A DNA stretch of 46,347 nt from Lysobacteraceae bacterium. GTDB lineage: Bacteria; Pseudomonadota; Gammaproteobacteria; Xanthomonadales; Rhodanobacteraceae. Made by a program: the position numbers and the translations under genes. The DNA is taken from positions 1 through 46,347 of the forward strand of contig JAGWPB010000014.1 of assembly GCA_028870665.1 (NCBI GenBank), in the 5' to 3' direction. Of this stretch, positions 33,962 through 41,931 are shown piece after piece. The notes beneath the pieces are model-generated. The model ran no database searches. It saw only the letters and a program-made list of their open reading frames with translations, and was not told the origin of the DNA. Each line of letters starts with the position of its first letter. Position 1 is the stretch's first letter.

Positions 33962-34088
33962 GCGCGCATCCGGCCTGCGTCCGAGTGGCCGCGAGTCTAG
34001 GCCAGCGCAACCCCGCTCCGGTGACGCACTGCACAACCCGTCGTCATTGCTGCGACGCAGCGCCACGGCCGACTTTTCATTAATCGGC

Positions 34089-34108
34089 GTTTCAGGATCG
34101 TTTCAGGA
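34089..34108 (+). promoter_or_regulatory. OmpR/PhoP-type box: GTTTCAGGA x2, 11-bp period
   Basis: Two exact 9-bp copies (34089-34097, 34100-34108), i.e. CGTTTC-N5-CGTTTC, in the 342-bp spacer between the third regulator gene and the gene at 34304. PhoP- and PmrA-like regulators bind hexamers separated by 5 bp. A possible -10 TAAGGT (34117-34122) lies where a regulator replacing the -35 would expect it. The rest of the spacer shows an AT-rich patch (TTTTCATTAATC) and no gene. Confidence 0.6.
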
Positions 34109-34303
34109 ACGGCGCCTAAGGTCGCCGCACTCGCGCGGCGTCCGCGTGACTCCAGGATCAGACGGATGGACGTCCAGACCGATGTCGCACGCACCCAGGC
34201 CTCCGAACCCGCGCACCGCGCCGCCACTGTGCCGATCCGCATCCGCGCGATGAGACCCGCCTTGTCCGCGCCCTCTCCCGTCTTGCCCGCCAGGAAGCCC
34301 GCC

Positions 34304-35197
34304 ATGATCCGTCGCCTCTCCCTGCCCGCATCCGCCGCCTTCGCGCTGGCGCTGCTGACGACCCCGGCTGCAGCCACCGCCGCAGGCACCGGCGCACCAC
34401 CCATCTACGCGCAGCATCTGGTCGACAAGACGCTGAAGGCGCAGCCCGGCGTGCTGATCATGGCGCTGCACGTCACGCCACCCGGCAAGAGCGGCAACGT
34501 GATCATCGCCTCCAACATCGGCCGCATCGGCAAGCCCGCCGACGCCGACGATCTGGCGGTGATCCGCAGCGGCCAGCCCAACCTCGAGGTCAACAAGGCC
34601 GGCAGTCGCTTCGAGGTCGAGATGCCGCTGCAGGACATGGTCAAGGACACCATCGGTGCGCTCAGCGTGGTATTCCCGTATCACGCGGGTGCCGACAAGG
34701 GTGCGCTCGAGCAGCGGGCGTTCGCGATCCGTGACCAGCTGCGCCGACACATCCTGACTCTGAAGAATCTGTTCGATCCGTTCCCGTTCGTCGCCGACGC
34801 GCCGCCCGCGGACACGCTGGCGCAGAAGCTGGTGGACGAGACCCTCGCGGCACATCCGCACCTGCTGGTGATCGGCATGCATGTCACGCCGCCGGGCGGC
34901 AGGCAGAACGTGATCGTGGCGTCCAATTTCGGCCGCATCGGCAAGCCCGGCGACAGCGACGACATGGGCGTCGTCACCAGCGGCAAGCCCAAGCTCGAGA
35001 TCAACGCCGACGGCAAGCGCTTCGAGGTCGAGCTGTGGCTGCTGGATCGCTCGGGCGCCAGCGTCGGCGCGATCTCGTTCGTGTTTCCGTACACGCGCGG
35101 CGAGAGCCAACAGGCCTTGCTCAAGCGGGCCGAGGCCCTGCGCGACGCGTTGCGTCCACGGATCACCTCGGTCGCCGCGCTGATGGCTCGCGACTGA
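34304..35197 (+). CDS. Exported protein of two tandem Cache-like domains
   Basis: A 297-residue protein with a Sec signal peptide (residues 1-27). Residues 34-150 and 171-287 are two copies of one domain, aligning without a gap at an offset of 137: AQHLVDKTL/AQKLVDETL, HVTPPG/HVTPPG, ASNIGRIGKP/ASNFGRIGKP, RFEVE/RFEVE, GALSVVFPY/GAISFVFPY. The alternation of strands and the closing G-A-[LI]-S-x-V-F recall small-ligand Cache/PAS-like folds; that is a guess. The AGGAAG ribosome site fixes the start at 34304, 46 codons inside the longest frame. It opens the propeller - receptor run. Confidence 0.82.
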   Translation: MIRRLSLPASAAFALALLTTPAAATAAGTGAPPIYAQHLVDKTLKAQPGVLIMALHVTPPGKSGNVIIASNIGRIGKPADADDLAVIRSGQPNLEVNKAGSRFEVEMPLQDMVKDTIGALSVVFPYHAGADKGALEQRAFAIRDQLRRHILTLKNLFDPFPFVADAPPADTLAQKLVDETLAAHPHLLVIGMHVTPPGGRQNVIVASNFGRIGKPGDSDDMGVVTSGKPKLEINADGKRFEVELWLLDRSGASVGAISFVFPYTRGESQQALLKRAEALRDALRPRITSVAALMARD

Positions 35198-35247
35198 AGC
35201 CGGTCCCGCGGCGGCCCCCTGCGCAACCCCCGATTTCTACTGCCTGG

Positions 35248-36285
35248 ATGTTGCTCATGCCGAAACGTCTGCACCTCGTCATCCTCGCCACGCTGCTGGC
35301 GCTGAACTCCGGCGGCGCCGCTGCCGCCGCGGCGCCGCTGCAGCTGCTCGGCCGCACCGAACTGCCCGGTTACAGCGGCGATTTCGATCACATGGCTGCC
35401 GACATCCGCGGCAACCGGCTGTTCATGGCCGCGGAGGACCACGGCACGCTGGAGGTGTTCAATCTGGCCAACGGCGCGCACGAGCGCACCCTGACCACCT
35501 TCGGCACGCCGCACGGGATCCTGTTCCTGCCCGGGCCCGACCGGCTGATCGTCTCCGACAGCGGCAAGGCCGGCACCGTGATCCTCGACGCGTCCACGTA
35601 CAAGGTCATCGGCCACATCAGGCTGGCGCCGGGTGCCGACTCGATGACCTACGATGCAGCGAGCCGCCGGCTCTACATCGTCACCGGCGGCAGCGACGTC
35701 GGCATGAAGGACTGCTTTCTCAACGAGGTCGATCCGCTGACCGGCCACGTTTACGCGCAGCACCGCTTCGATTCCGACCATACCGAGGCGGTGGCGGTCG
35801 AACCGCACGGCCGGCGTCTGTTCGTCAACGTCGCCGATCACGATTACGTCGCCGTGCTGGACAAGGTCACGCTCAAGGAGCTGGCACGCTGGCCCCTGTC
35901 CGGCGCCAGGCTCAACCTGTCGATGGCGCTCGACAGCAGCGGCCACCGGCTGTTCATCGTCACCCGCGATCCCAGCAAGCTGTTCGTGCTCGACACCGAC
36001 ACCGGCAGGACCGTCGCGGTGATGAACGCGCCGGCGATCGTCGATGGCGTGTTCTACGACAGCGCGCGCAAGCGCATCTACGTGCCGGGCGGCATCGGCG
36101 AAGTGGGCGTGTACCAGCAGCTGGATCCCGACCACTACCGCCTGCTGGCCGACGTGCCCAGTGCCAGGGGCGCCAAATCCGGCGTGCTGGTGCCGGAAAT
36201 CAATCGCCTGTTCCTGGCCGTCTCGCCGGGCGCGCAGGGTCACAGCGGCGCGATGCTGCGCTTCGCACTGCCGCCGGTGCGGTGA
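35248..36285 (+). CDS. Exported YVTN/YncE-like beta-propeller 1
   Basis: A 345-residue protein with a signal peptide (LHLVILATLLALNSGGAAAA). At least five blades show the pattern [DGRK]-RLF-[IV]-x..-V-x-D-x-x-T: GNRLFMAAEDHGTLEVFNL, SRRLYIVTGGSD, GRRLFVNVADHDYVAVLD, GHRLFIVTRDPSKLFVLDTDTG, RKRIYVPGGIGEVGVY. Such periplasmic propellers bind ligands or proteins; E. coli YncE lies beside the TonB receptor YncD. The next propeller gene starts 4 nt after its stop. An ATG at 35257 is an alternative start. Confidence 0.88.
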   Translation: MLLMPKRLHLVILATLLALNSGGAAAAAAPLQLLGRTELPGYSGDFDHMAADIRGNRLFMAAEDHGTLEVFNLANGAHERTLTTFGTPHGILFLPGPDRLIVSDSGKAGTVILDASTYKVIGHIRLAPGADSMTYDAASRRLYIVTGGSDVGMKDCFLNEVDPLTGHVYAQHRFDSDHTEAVAVEPHGRRLFVNVADHDYVAVLDKVTLKELARWPLSGARLNLSMALDSSGHRLFIVTRDPSKLFVLDTDTGRTVAVMNAPAIVDGVFYDSARKRIYVPGGIGEVGVYQQLDPDHYRLLADVPSARGAKSGVLVPEINRLFLAVSPGAQGHSGAMLRFALPPVR

Positions 36286-36289
36286 CGCC

Positions 36290-37375
36290 TTGCACGAGCA
36301 ACGACCCGCAGCGGGACGGATCGGCGGCGGCCTGCGCGGCATCGCGTGCGTCGTGCTGCTGAGCCTGACCACCGCGCCGGCGGCCCGGGCGCTGACGTTC
36401 TATCGCCTGCAGTCGGTGACGGTGCTGCCGGGCGCTGCGCCGGCATGGGATTACCTGACCTTCGATGCCACCCGTGACCGCCTGTTCCTCGATCGGCGCA
36501 AGGACGGCGTCAGCGTGTTCGATGTCGCGACTCGGCGCGTGGTTGCCACCATCGCCGACTCGCAGGGTGCCAATGCCACGATCCTGGTGCCGGCCGACGA
36601 CCTCGGTTACACCGTCAACGGCGATGGCACGACGACCCGCTTCCGGCTGTCGACGCTCCGGACCCAGCGCCGCATCCGCTTCGGCCGCAACGCCGACGCC
36701 GGTTCCTACGAGCCGGTGACCGGCCAGCTGGTGTTCACCATGGGCGACAGCGGCGCGATCGCCTTCATGGATGCACGCAGCGGCGCTGTCACCGCCACGC
36801 TGCCGATGCCGTCGCGCAAGCTCGAAGCCTCGGCGCCCGACGGCCATGGCAACGTGTTCATGGCCGAGCAGGACCGCAACGCGGTGACGCGCATCGACGC
36901 GCGCCGCCACGCGGTGACAGCCGTCTGGAGCACCTTGCCCTGCCGGCAACCGACCGGACTGGCCTATGACGCCAGTGACCGGCGCATTTTCGTCGGCTGC
37001 CGCAGCGGACATCCGCTGCTGGCCGTGCTCGATGCCGACAGCGGCATGCTGGTCGCCACTGTCGCGATCGGCCGCGGCAACGACGGCGTCGCCTGGGACG
37101 CCGCGCGGCACGCGATCATCACCGCCAACGGCGTCGACGCCAACCTGGTGATCGTGCGCCAGGTCGACGCCGATCACTATCGCCTCGAACAGGCGGTCAC
37201 CACGCAACCGACCGCGCGCACGCTGGCGTTCGACAGCGCGCGCGATCGCATCTTCCTGGTCAACGCCGACGGCGCGGTCGATCCGCGCAAGAAGATCCTG
37301 CGCGAGGTCGCGCCGTTCTATCCCAACGTCTACTTCGACAACAGCTACCGCGTGCTGGTCTATGCGCGGCACTGA
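36290..37375 (+). CDS. Exported YVTN/YncE-like beta-propeller 2
   Basis: A 361-residue protein that probably starts at TTG, 4 nt after the previous stop. The signal peptide is GLRGIACVVLLSLTTAPAARA. Blades include RDRLFLDRRKDGVSVFDVATR, LVFTMGDSGAIAFMDARSG, NVFMAEQDRNAVTRID and DRRIFVGCRSGHPLLAVLDADSG. The segment C-x-x-PTGLAYDASDRRIFVGC recurs, both cysteines included, in the propeller at the right edge of the window, so the two are paralogues. It ends shortly before a 13-bp hairpin and the TonB receptor. Confidence 0.86.
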   Translation: MHEQRPAAGRIGGGLRGIACVVLLSLTTAPAARALTFYRLQSVTVLPGAAPAWDYLTFDATRDRLFLDRRKDGVSVFDVATRRVVATIADSQGANATILVPADDLGYTVNGDGTTTRFRLSTLRTQRRIRFGRNADAGSYEPVTGQLVFTMGDSGAIAFMDARSGAVTATLPMPSRKLEASAPDGHGNVFMAEQDRNAVTRIDARRHAVTAVWSTLPCRQPTGLAYDASDRRIFVGCRSGHPLLAVLDADSGMLVATVAIGRGNDGVAWDAARHAIITANGVDANLVIVRQVDADHYRLEQAVTTQPTARTLAFDSARDRIFLVNADGAVDPRKKILREVAPFYPNVYFDNSYRVLVYARH

Positions 37376-37389
37376 ACGACGAATCGGCG

Positions 37390-37418
37390 GCAGCGCTCGT
37401 GATGTCACGAAGCGCTGC
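37390..37418 (+). promoter_or_regulatory. Long hairpin between propeller 2 and the TonB receptor
   Basis: GCAGCGCT-CGTGA (37390-37402) pairs with TCACG-A-AGCGCTGC (37405-37418): 13 base pairs, one bulged A, a 2-nt centre. No U-tract follows. It may end the propeller transcript, act as a processing site between it and the receptor, or be a DNA dyad. Confidence 0.55.
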
Positions 37419-37496
37419 ACGCGATGCCTGCGCAGGACCGGGAGTCCCGCCCAGACCGGCTGATTTTCCCGATCGATCACCGCATCAGGGGGAGGC

Positions 37497-40424
37497 ATGA
37501 ACATCATGAACAGCGACCGGCATCATCCGCTGCTGCGCGCGATCTGGCTGGCGCTCGGCATCGGCGGCAGCAGCGTCCTGGCGTTCGGTTCCGCTCGCGC
37601 CGCCGACACGCCCGCCGCGCCCGCGCACTCCAGGCGCCTGCGCGAGGTGACTGTCACCGGCACCTACATCCCGACCAAGCCCGACGAGATCGTGGTTCCG
37701 GTGACCGTGATCGGCCAGCAGCAGATCAAGGACAGCGGCGTGACCACCAACGCGCTGGATCTGCTGCGCAAGGTGGTGCCGTTCTTCGCCGGCCGCAGCA
37801 ACATCGGCAACACCAACGCCAACAACACCAACCAGAACACCGCGGGCGGCTCGCAGATCGCGTTGCGCAATCTCGACACCCTGGTCCTGGTGGATGGTCG
37901 GCGCATGTCGGTCAGCGGCATCGCCGGCATCGGCGGCAAGAGCTTCGTCGATCTCAACGCGATTCCGGTCGCGGCGATCGGGCGCATCGAGGTGCTCAGC
38001 GACGGCGCCTCGGCGATCTACGGCTCCGACGCCATCGGCGGCGTGGTCAACATCATCCTCAGAAAGGACTACCGCGGCGCCGAGGTCGGCATGCGCTACG
38101 GCACCGCCAGCGGCAACTACGAGCAGAAGTCAGGCTACTTCATCGCCGGCACGCGCCTGCACGGCGTCAACATCACTGTCGTCGGCAGCAGCGCCAAGAG
38201 CTCGCCGCTATACCAGTACCAGCGTCCGTTCAGCGCCGGCCTCAACGGCCGCCTGTCGAACATTCCCGGCACCCTCGGCTACGGCGGCAAGTACCCCGGC
38301 GCGCAGCTGGCGCCCGGCCTGGACTCGCCCAGCCAGACCAATCCGACCGGTGCCAACGCGACCGCGACCAGCATCAGCCAGCTGATCGCCAACGGCACCT
38401 ACCTCGCCGAGACCCCGGCGCAGATCGCCTCCGGCTACAACCTCTCCGACTACCAGACCCTGCTGCTGCGCCAGCAGCAGAACAGCCTGGCCGCGACACT
38501 GGACGCCGCGCTGCTGCCCGACGACCGCCTGACCGCATTTGGCGACGTGATCCTGGCGCGGACCAAGAGCTTCGCGCAGTTCCTGCCGCTCAACACCAGC
38601 GTGACGGTGCCACAGGGCGCGCCCTACAACCCGGTCAACGGCGCGGTCGCGCAGGTGACCTTCGGCGACCTCGCCCGACCCAAGCAGTACTACGACTACG
38701 CCAGCGCCTTTCGCGTCAGCGGCGGTCTGAAGGGCAGTCTCGGCCGCGGCTGGCGCTGGCAGGCCAGCGTCGATCACAGCCAGAACGCGCTCGACCAGCA
38801 GCAGCGCAACGTGATCTACGGACCCAACCTGCCGCTGGCGATCGCCGGCGGCTACGACGCCAACGGCAATCCGCTCGCGGGCGGCGGCTACAGCAAGGTC
38901 TACGGCGGCTTCAGCACGAACGGCGGCCTGGTACTGCAGCCGGCACTGGATCCGTTCGCGACCGCGGCCGGGCTCAACCCGGCGATGCTCGACAACCTCT
39001 ACGGCACCGAGTTCATCCACACCTTCAGCAAGCTCGATTCACTCGACGCGCGCATCGCCGGCAACGCCTTCGAACTGCCGGGCGGCCCGCTCGGCGTCGC
39101 GTTCGGACTGGGTGTGCGCCGCGAATACCTGGCCGCCTACACCGACCCCAACGGTACCAATACCGGGCCGACGGCGCAGCGCTGGATCGGCGGCACGTAT
39201 GCCGATCCGTTCGCCAAGAGCCGCGTGATCCGCGACGTGTTCGGCGAAGTGCGCGCGCCGATCACCGGACGCCACTTCACCGTGCCGGGCGCGCACGCGC
39301 TGGACCTGATCGCCGCCGTGCGTGCCGAGCACTACAGCTACTCGGGCGGCAAGGTGGTGCCCAAGGTCGGCTTCCGCTGGCAGCCGATCGACGCCCAGGT
39401 GACCTTCCGCGGATCGATCTCGAAGTCGTTCACGGCACCGACGCTGTACGCCATGTTCGGTCCGACCGACACGCGCCAGGTCGGCGCCGGCGTGATCCAG
39501 ACCGTGTTCGGCATTCCCGGCCTGCAGTTCAACGGCGAGGACGGCAACAATCCCGGACTGAAGCCGAGCACCGCGATCACGCGCTTTCTCGGCGTGACCC
39601 TGACACCGCGCGCGATCCCGGGCCTGGACGTGTCGCTGGACTTCTCGCAGGTCGACCAGCGCGGCTTCCCCGGCGGCATCGGCTTCACCAACATCCTGCA
39701 GAGCGTCAACCAGCTCGGTGCGGCCTCGCCGTTCGCGGGCAACGTCACCTACGGCAATTTCCCCGGCCTGCCCGGGGCGCAGCAGTTCACCACGCCCGGC
39801 CAGTTGCTGAGCTATCTGCAGGCCGGCAACAACGAGAACGTCTACGCCGTCGACCGCTTCACCAATCTCGGCGGCATCCGCGTGCGCTCATTCAACCTGA
39901 CCGGCCAGTACTACCTGCCCACCCGCGACTACGGCACCTTCACCTTCACCACCAACGCGGTGATCTTCACCTCGTACCTGTTCCAGGCGCTGCCGATCCA
40001 GCCCTACTTCCAGTACGCCGGCCACGTCACCAACGGCGGCACCGGTGTGCAGGGCACGATCCCGCGTTACAGCGTCTACTCGACCGCCGACTGGCGCTAC
40101 GGGCACTGGGATCTGACCGTCGGCAACACCTACGTCTCGTCGGTGACCGACCAGGGCGCCGGCGGCATCGTCTACTGGGCCAATACCGCGCGCAAGACGG
40201 CCGCGGTGCCGCGCTACATGGCGTGGGACCTGCGTCTGGGCTACGGTCGCACGCTGCAGGGCAGCGAGATCAAGGGCTGGTCGGTGGCGCTGGGCGTCAA
40301 CGACGTGTTCAACCGACTGCCGCCGATTTCGCCGCTGGCCTATGCCAACGACAACAATGCCGACGTGGGCACGTATTCGCCGATCGGACGCCTGGTGTAC
40401 GCCAGCGCCTCGATCCGGTTCTGA
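37497..40424 (+). CDS. TonB-dependent outer-membrane receptor
   Basis: A 975-residue receptor with a signal peptide (to about residue 36, FGSARA-AD). A TonB-box-like REVTVTGTYIP opens the plug domain (about 48-190: TTNALDLLRKVVPFF, LRNLDTLVLVDGRRM, IGRIEVLSDGASAIYGSDAIGGVVNIILRKDY). The barrel ends in the aromatic terminus SASIRF. There is no N-terminal STN domain, so it lacks the FecA-type signalling extension. A GGGGGAGG ribosome site precedes the ATG. The ligand is unknown; it sits behind two propellers and before an MFS transporter. Confidence 0.94.
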   Translation: MNIMNSDRHHPLLRAIWLALGIGGSSVLAFGSARAADTPAAPAHSRRLREVTVTGTYIPTKPDEIVVPVTVIGQQQIKDSGVTTNALDLLRKVVPFFAGRSNIGNTNANNTNQNTAGGSQIALRNLDTLVLVDGRRMSVSGIAGIGGKSFVDLNAIPVAAIGRIEVLSDGASAIYGSDAIGGVVNIILRKDYRGAEVGMRYGTASGNYEQKSGYFIAGTRLHGVNITVVGSSAKSSPLYQYQRPFSAGLNGRLSNIPGTLGYGGKYPGAQLAPGLDSPSQTNPTGANATATSISQLIANGTYLAETPAQIASGYNLSDYQTLLLRQQQNSLAATLDAALLPDDRLTAFGDVILARTKSFAQFLPLNTSVTVPQGAPYNPVNGAVAQVTFGDLARPKQYYDYASAFRVSGGLKGSLGRGWRWQASVDHSQNALDQQQRNVIYGPNLPLAIAGGYDANGNPLAGGGYSKVYGGFSTNGGLVLQPALDPFATAAGLNPAMLDNLYGTEFIHTFSKLDSLDARIAGNAFELPGGPLGVAFGLGVRREYLAAYTDPNGTNTGPTAQRWIGGTYADPFAKSRVIRDVFGEVRAPITGRHFTVPGAHALDLIAAVRAEHYSYSGGKVVPKVGFRWQPIDAQVTFRGSISKSFTAPTLYAMFGPTDTRQVGAGVIQTVFGIPGLQFNGEDGNNPGLKPSTAITRFLGVTLTPRAIPGLDVSLDFSQVDQRGFPGGIGFTNILQSVNQLGAASPFAGNVTYGNFPGLPGAQQFTTPGQLLSYLQAGNNENVYAVDRFTNLGGIRVRSFNLTGQYYLPTRDYGTFTFTTNAVIFTSYLFQALPIQPYFQYAGHVTNGGTGVQGTIPRYSVYSTADWRYGHWDLTVGNTYVSSVTDQGAGGIVYWANTARKTAAVPRYMAWDLRLGYGRTLQGSEIKGWSVALGVNDVFNRLPPISPLAYANDNNADVGTYSPIGRLVYASASIRF

Positions 40425-40431
40425 CGCAACC

Positions 40432-40490
40432 CTCCCGCGAGGGAGCGCCGGGACGACGGAACACCCCTCTCCGCCGTCCCGTCCTTTGTT
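40432..40490 (+). terminator. Two hairpins after the TonB receptor gene
   Basis: CTCCC-GCGA-GGGAG (40432-40445) and then GGGACGACGG (40450-40459) pairing with CCGTCCC (40474-40480) with a small bulge, followed by T-rich GTCCTTTGTT. The second, with its T-rich tail, is a plausible Rho-independent terminator that would separate the receptor from the MFS gene. Confidence 0.6.
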
Positions 40491-40530
40491 CGAGGGGCCG
40501 GTTTGCCACGCCCGGGAGTTCCACGACGCC

Positions 40531-41931
40531 GTGTCCGCCATCGACGCCGCCCGCATCGCCGCCCGCCTCGACCGCCTGCCCCCGTCGCGCACCGTCTGGA
40601 CCATCGTGGTGCTGATCTCGCTGGGCGGCCTGTTCGAGTTCTACGACCTGTTCTTCACCGGCTACGTCGCGCCCGGCATGATCCGGTCGGGCCTGTTCGA
40701 GCCGCAATCGCTGGGCTTTTTCGCCAGCCTCGCCGGCCTGCAGATCGCCGGCTTCGGCACCTTCGTCTTCAGCACCTTCGCCGGCCTGTGGGTGGGCGTG
40801 GTGATCTTCAGCCAGGCCGCGGACCGCTACGGGCGGCGGCCGGTTTTCACGGCGTCGCTGGTCTGGTATGTGGTCTGCACCGCGATCATGGCGTTCCAGA
40901 CCCGCGGCGAATGGCTCAACATCTGGCGCTTCATCGCCGGCGTCGGCTTCGGCGTGCAACTGGTGACCATCGACGCCTATATCTCCGAGCTGATCCCGCG
41001 CACCGAACGCGGCCGCGCATTCTCGATCAACCAGTTCGTGACCTTCTGCGTGGTGCCGGTGGTAGCGCTGCTGGCGTGGCTGCTGGTACCGCTGAGCCCG
41101 CTGGGCCTGGACGGCTGGCGCTGGGTGGTGCTGATCGGCTCGGTCGGCGCGCTGGTGGTCTGGGTACTGATCCGCCACATTCCCGAGAGCCCGCGCTGGC
41201 TGGCATTGAGGGGCCGCCGCGAGCAAGCCGAGGCGGTGATGGCGATGATCGAGCGCAAGGTCATCGCGGAAACCGGGCGCGCGCTGCCGGAGCCGCGGCC
41301 GCCGGTCGTGGAGGAGGGCGGCGAGGGCCGCTTCGGCGAGATTTTCTCCGCCCGCTACCGCGGCCGCACGCTGATGCTGTCGGTGTTCAACATGGCCCAG
41401 GTGATCGGCTTCTACGGCTTCGCCTCGTGGGTGCCGACGCTGCTGATCCACCGCGGCATCGCGCTGACGCACAGCCTCGAATACTCCTTCATCATCGCCA
41501 TCGCCAACCCGGTCGGGCCGCTGCTCGGCACGCTGTTCGCCGACCGCGTCGAGCGCAAGCTGCAGATCGTGCTCGGCCTGGTGACGATGGGCCTGGCGAT
41601 GCTGGCGTTCTCGCAGGCCACCGCGCCGGCGGCGCTGATCGCGCTGGGCGTGCTGTTCACGCTGGCGGCCAACGTGATGTCCTACGCCTACCACAACTAC
41701 CAGGCCGAGCTGTATCCGACGCGCATCCGCGCGCGCGCGGTCGGCTTCGTCTATTCGTGGAGCCGCATCGCCGCCGCCTTCGCCGGCCTGGCGATCGGCT
41801 ACTTCCTCAACGCCGGCGGCGTGGCGGCGGTGGCCACGTTCATCGGCATCGCGATGGTGGTCGGCATCGTCGCGATCGGCGTGTTCGGCCCGGCCACCCG
41901 CGGCGTCGCGCTCGAGGACATCAGTCGCTGA
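40531..41931 (+). CDS. MFS transporter (metabolite:proton symporter type)
   Basis: A 466-residue inner-membrane transporter with about twelve helices. The first helix carries GGLFEFYDLFFTGYVAPG, typical of the sugar-porter/NiaP- and aromatic-acid-symporter-like groups. The loop 2-3 signature is DRYGRRPVF, and loop 4-5 has ISELIPRTERGRAF. A long central loop (about 225-265) separates the halves. It probably starts at GTG (VSAIDAARIAARL). Its 3' end overlaps the PstS-like gene on the other strand by 11 bp. The substrate is unknown; it may carry the receptor's ligand or a part of it. Confidence 0.88.
   Translation: MSAIDAARIAARLDRLPPSRTVWTIVVLISLGGLFEFYDLFFTGYVAPGMIRSGLFEPQSLGFFASLAGLQIAGFGTFVFSTFAGLWVGVVIFSQAADRYGRRPVFTASLVWYVVCTAIMAFQTRGEWLNIWRFIAGVGFGVQLVTIDAYISELIPRTERGRAFSINQFVTFCVVPVVALLAWLLVPLSPLGLDGWRWVVLIGSVGALVVWVLIRHIPESPRWLALRGRREQAEAVMAMIERKVIAETGRALPEPRPPVVEEGGEGRFGEIFSARYRGRTLMLSVFNMAQVIGFYGFASWVPTLLIHRGIALTHSLEYSFIIAIANPVGPLLGTLFADRVERKLQIVLGLVTMGLAMLAFSQATAPAALIALGVLFTLAANVMSYAYHNYQAELYPTRIRARAVGFVYSWSRIAAAFAGLAIGYFLNAGGVAAVATFIGIAMVVGIVAIGVFGPATRGVALEDISR

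Noticed and set aside
37424-40615. A 1063-codon frame over the TonB receptor in another phase
   Set aside because: The receptor frame has signal peptide, plug motifs and the aromatic C-terminus; the other frame is a run of R, Q and P.
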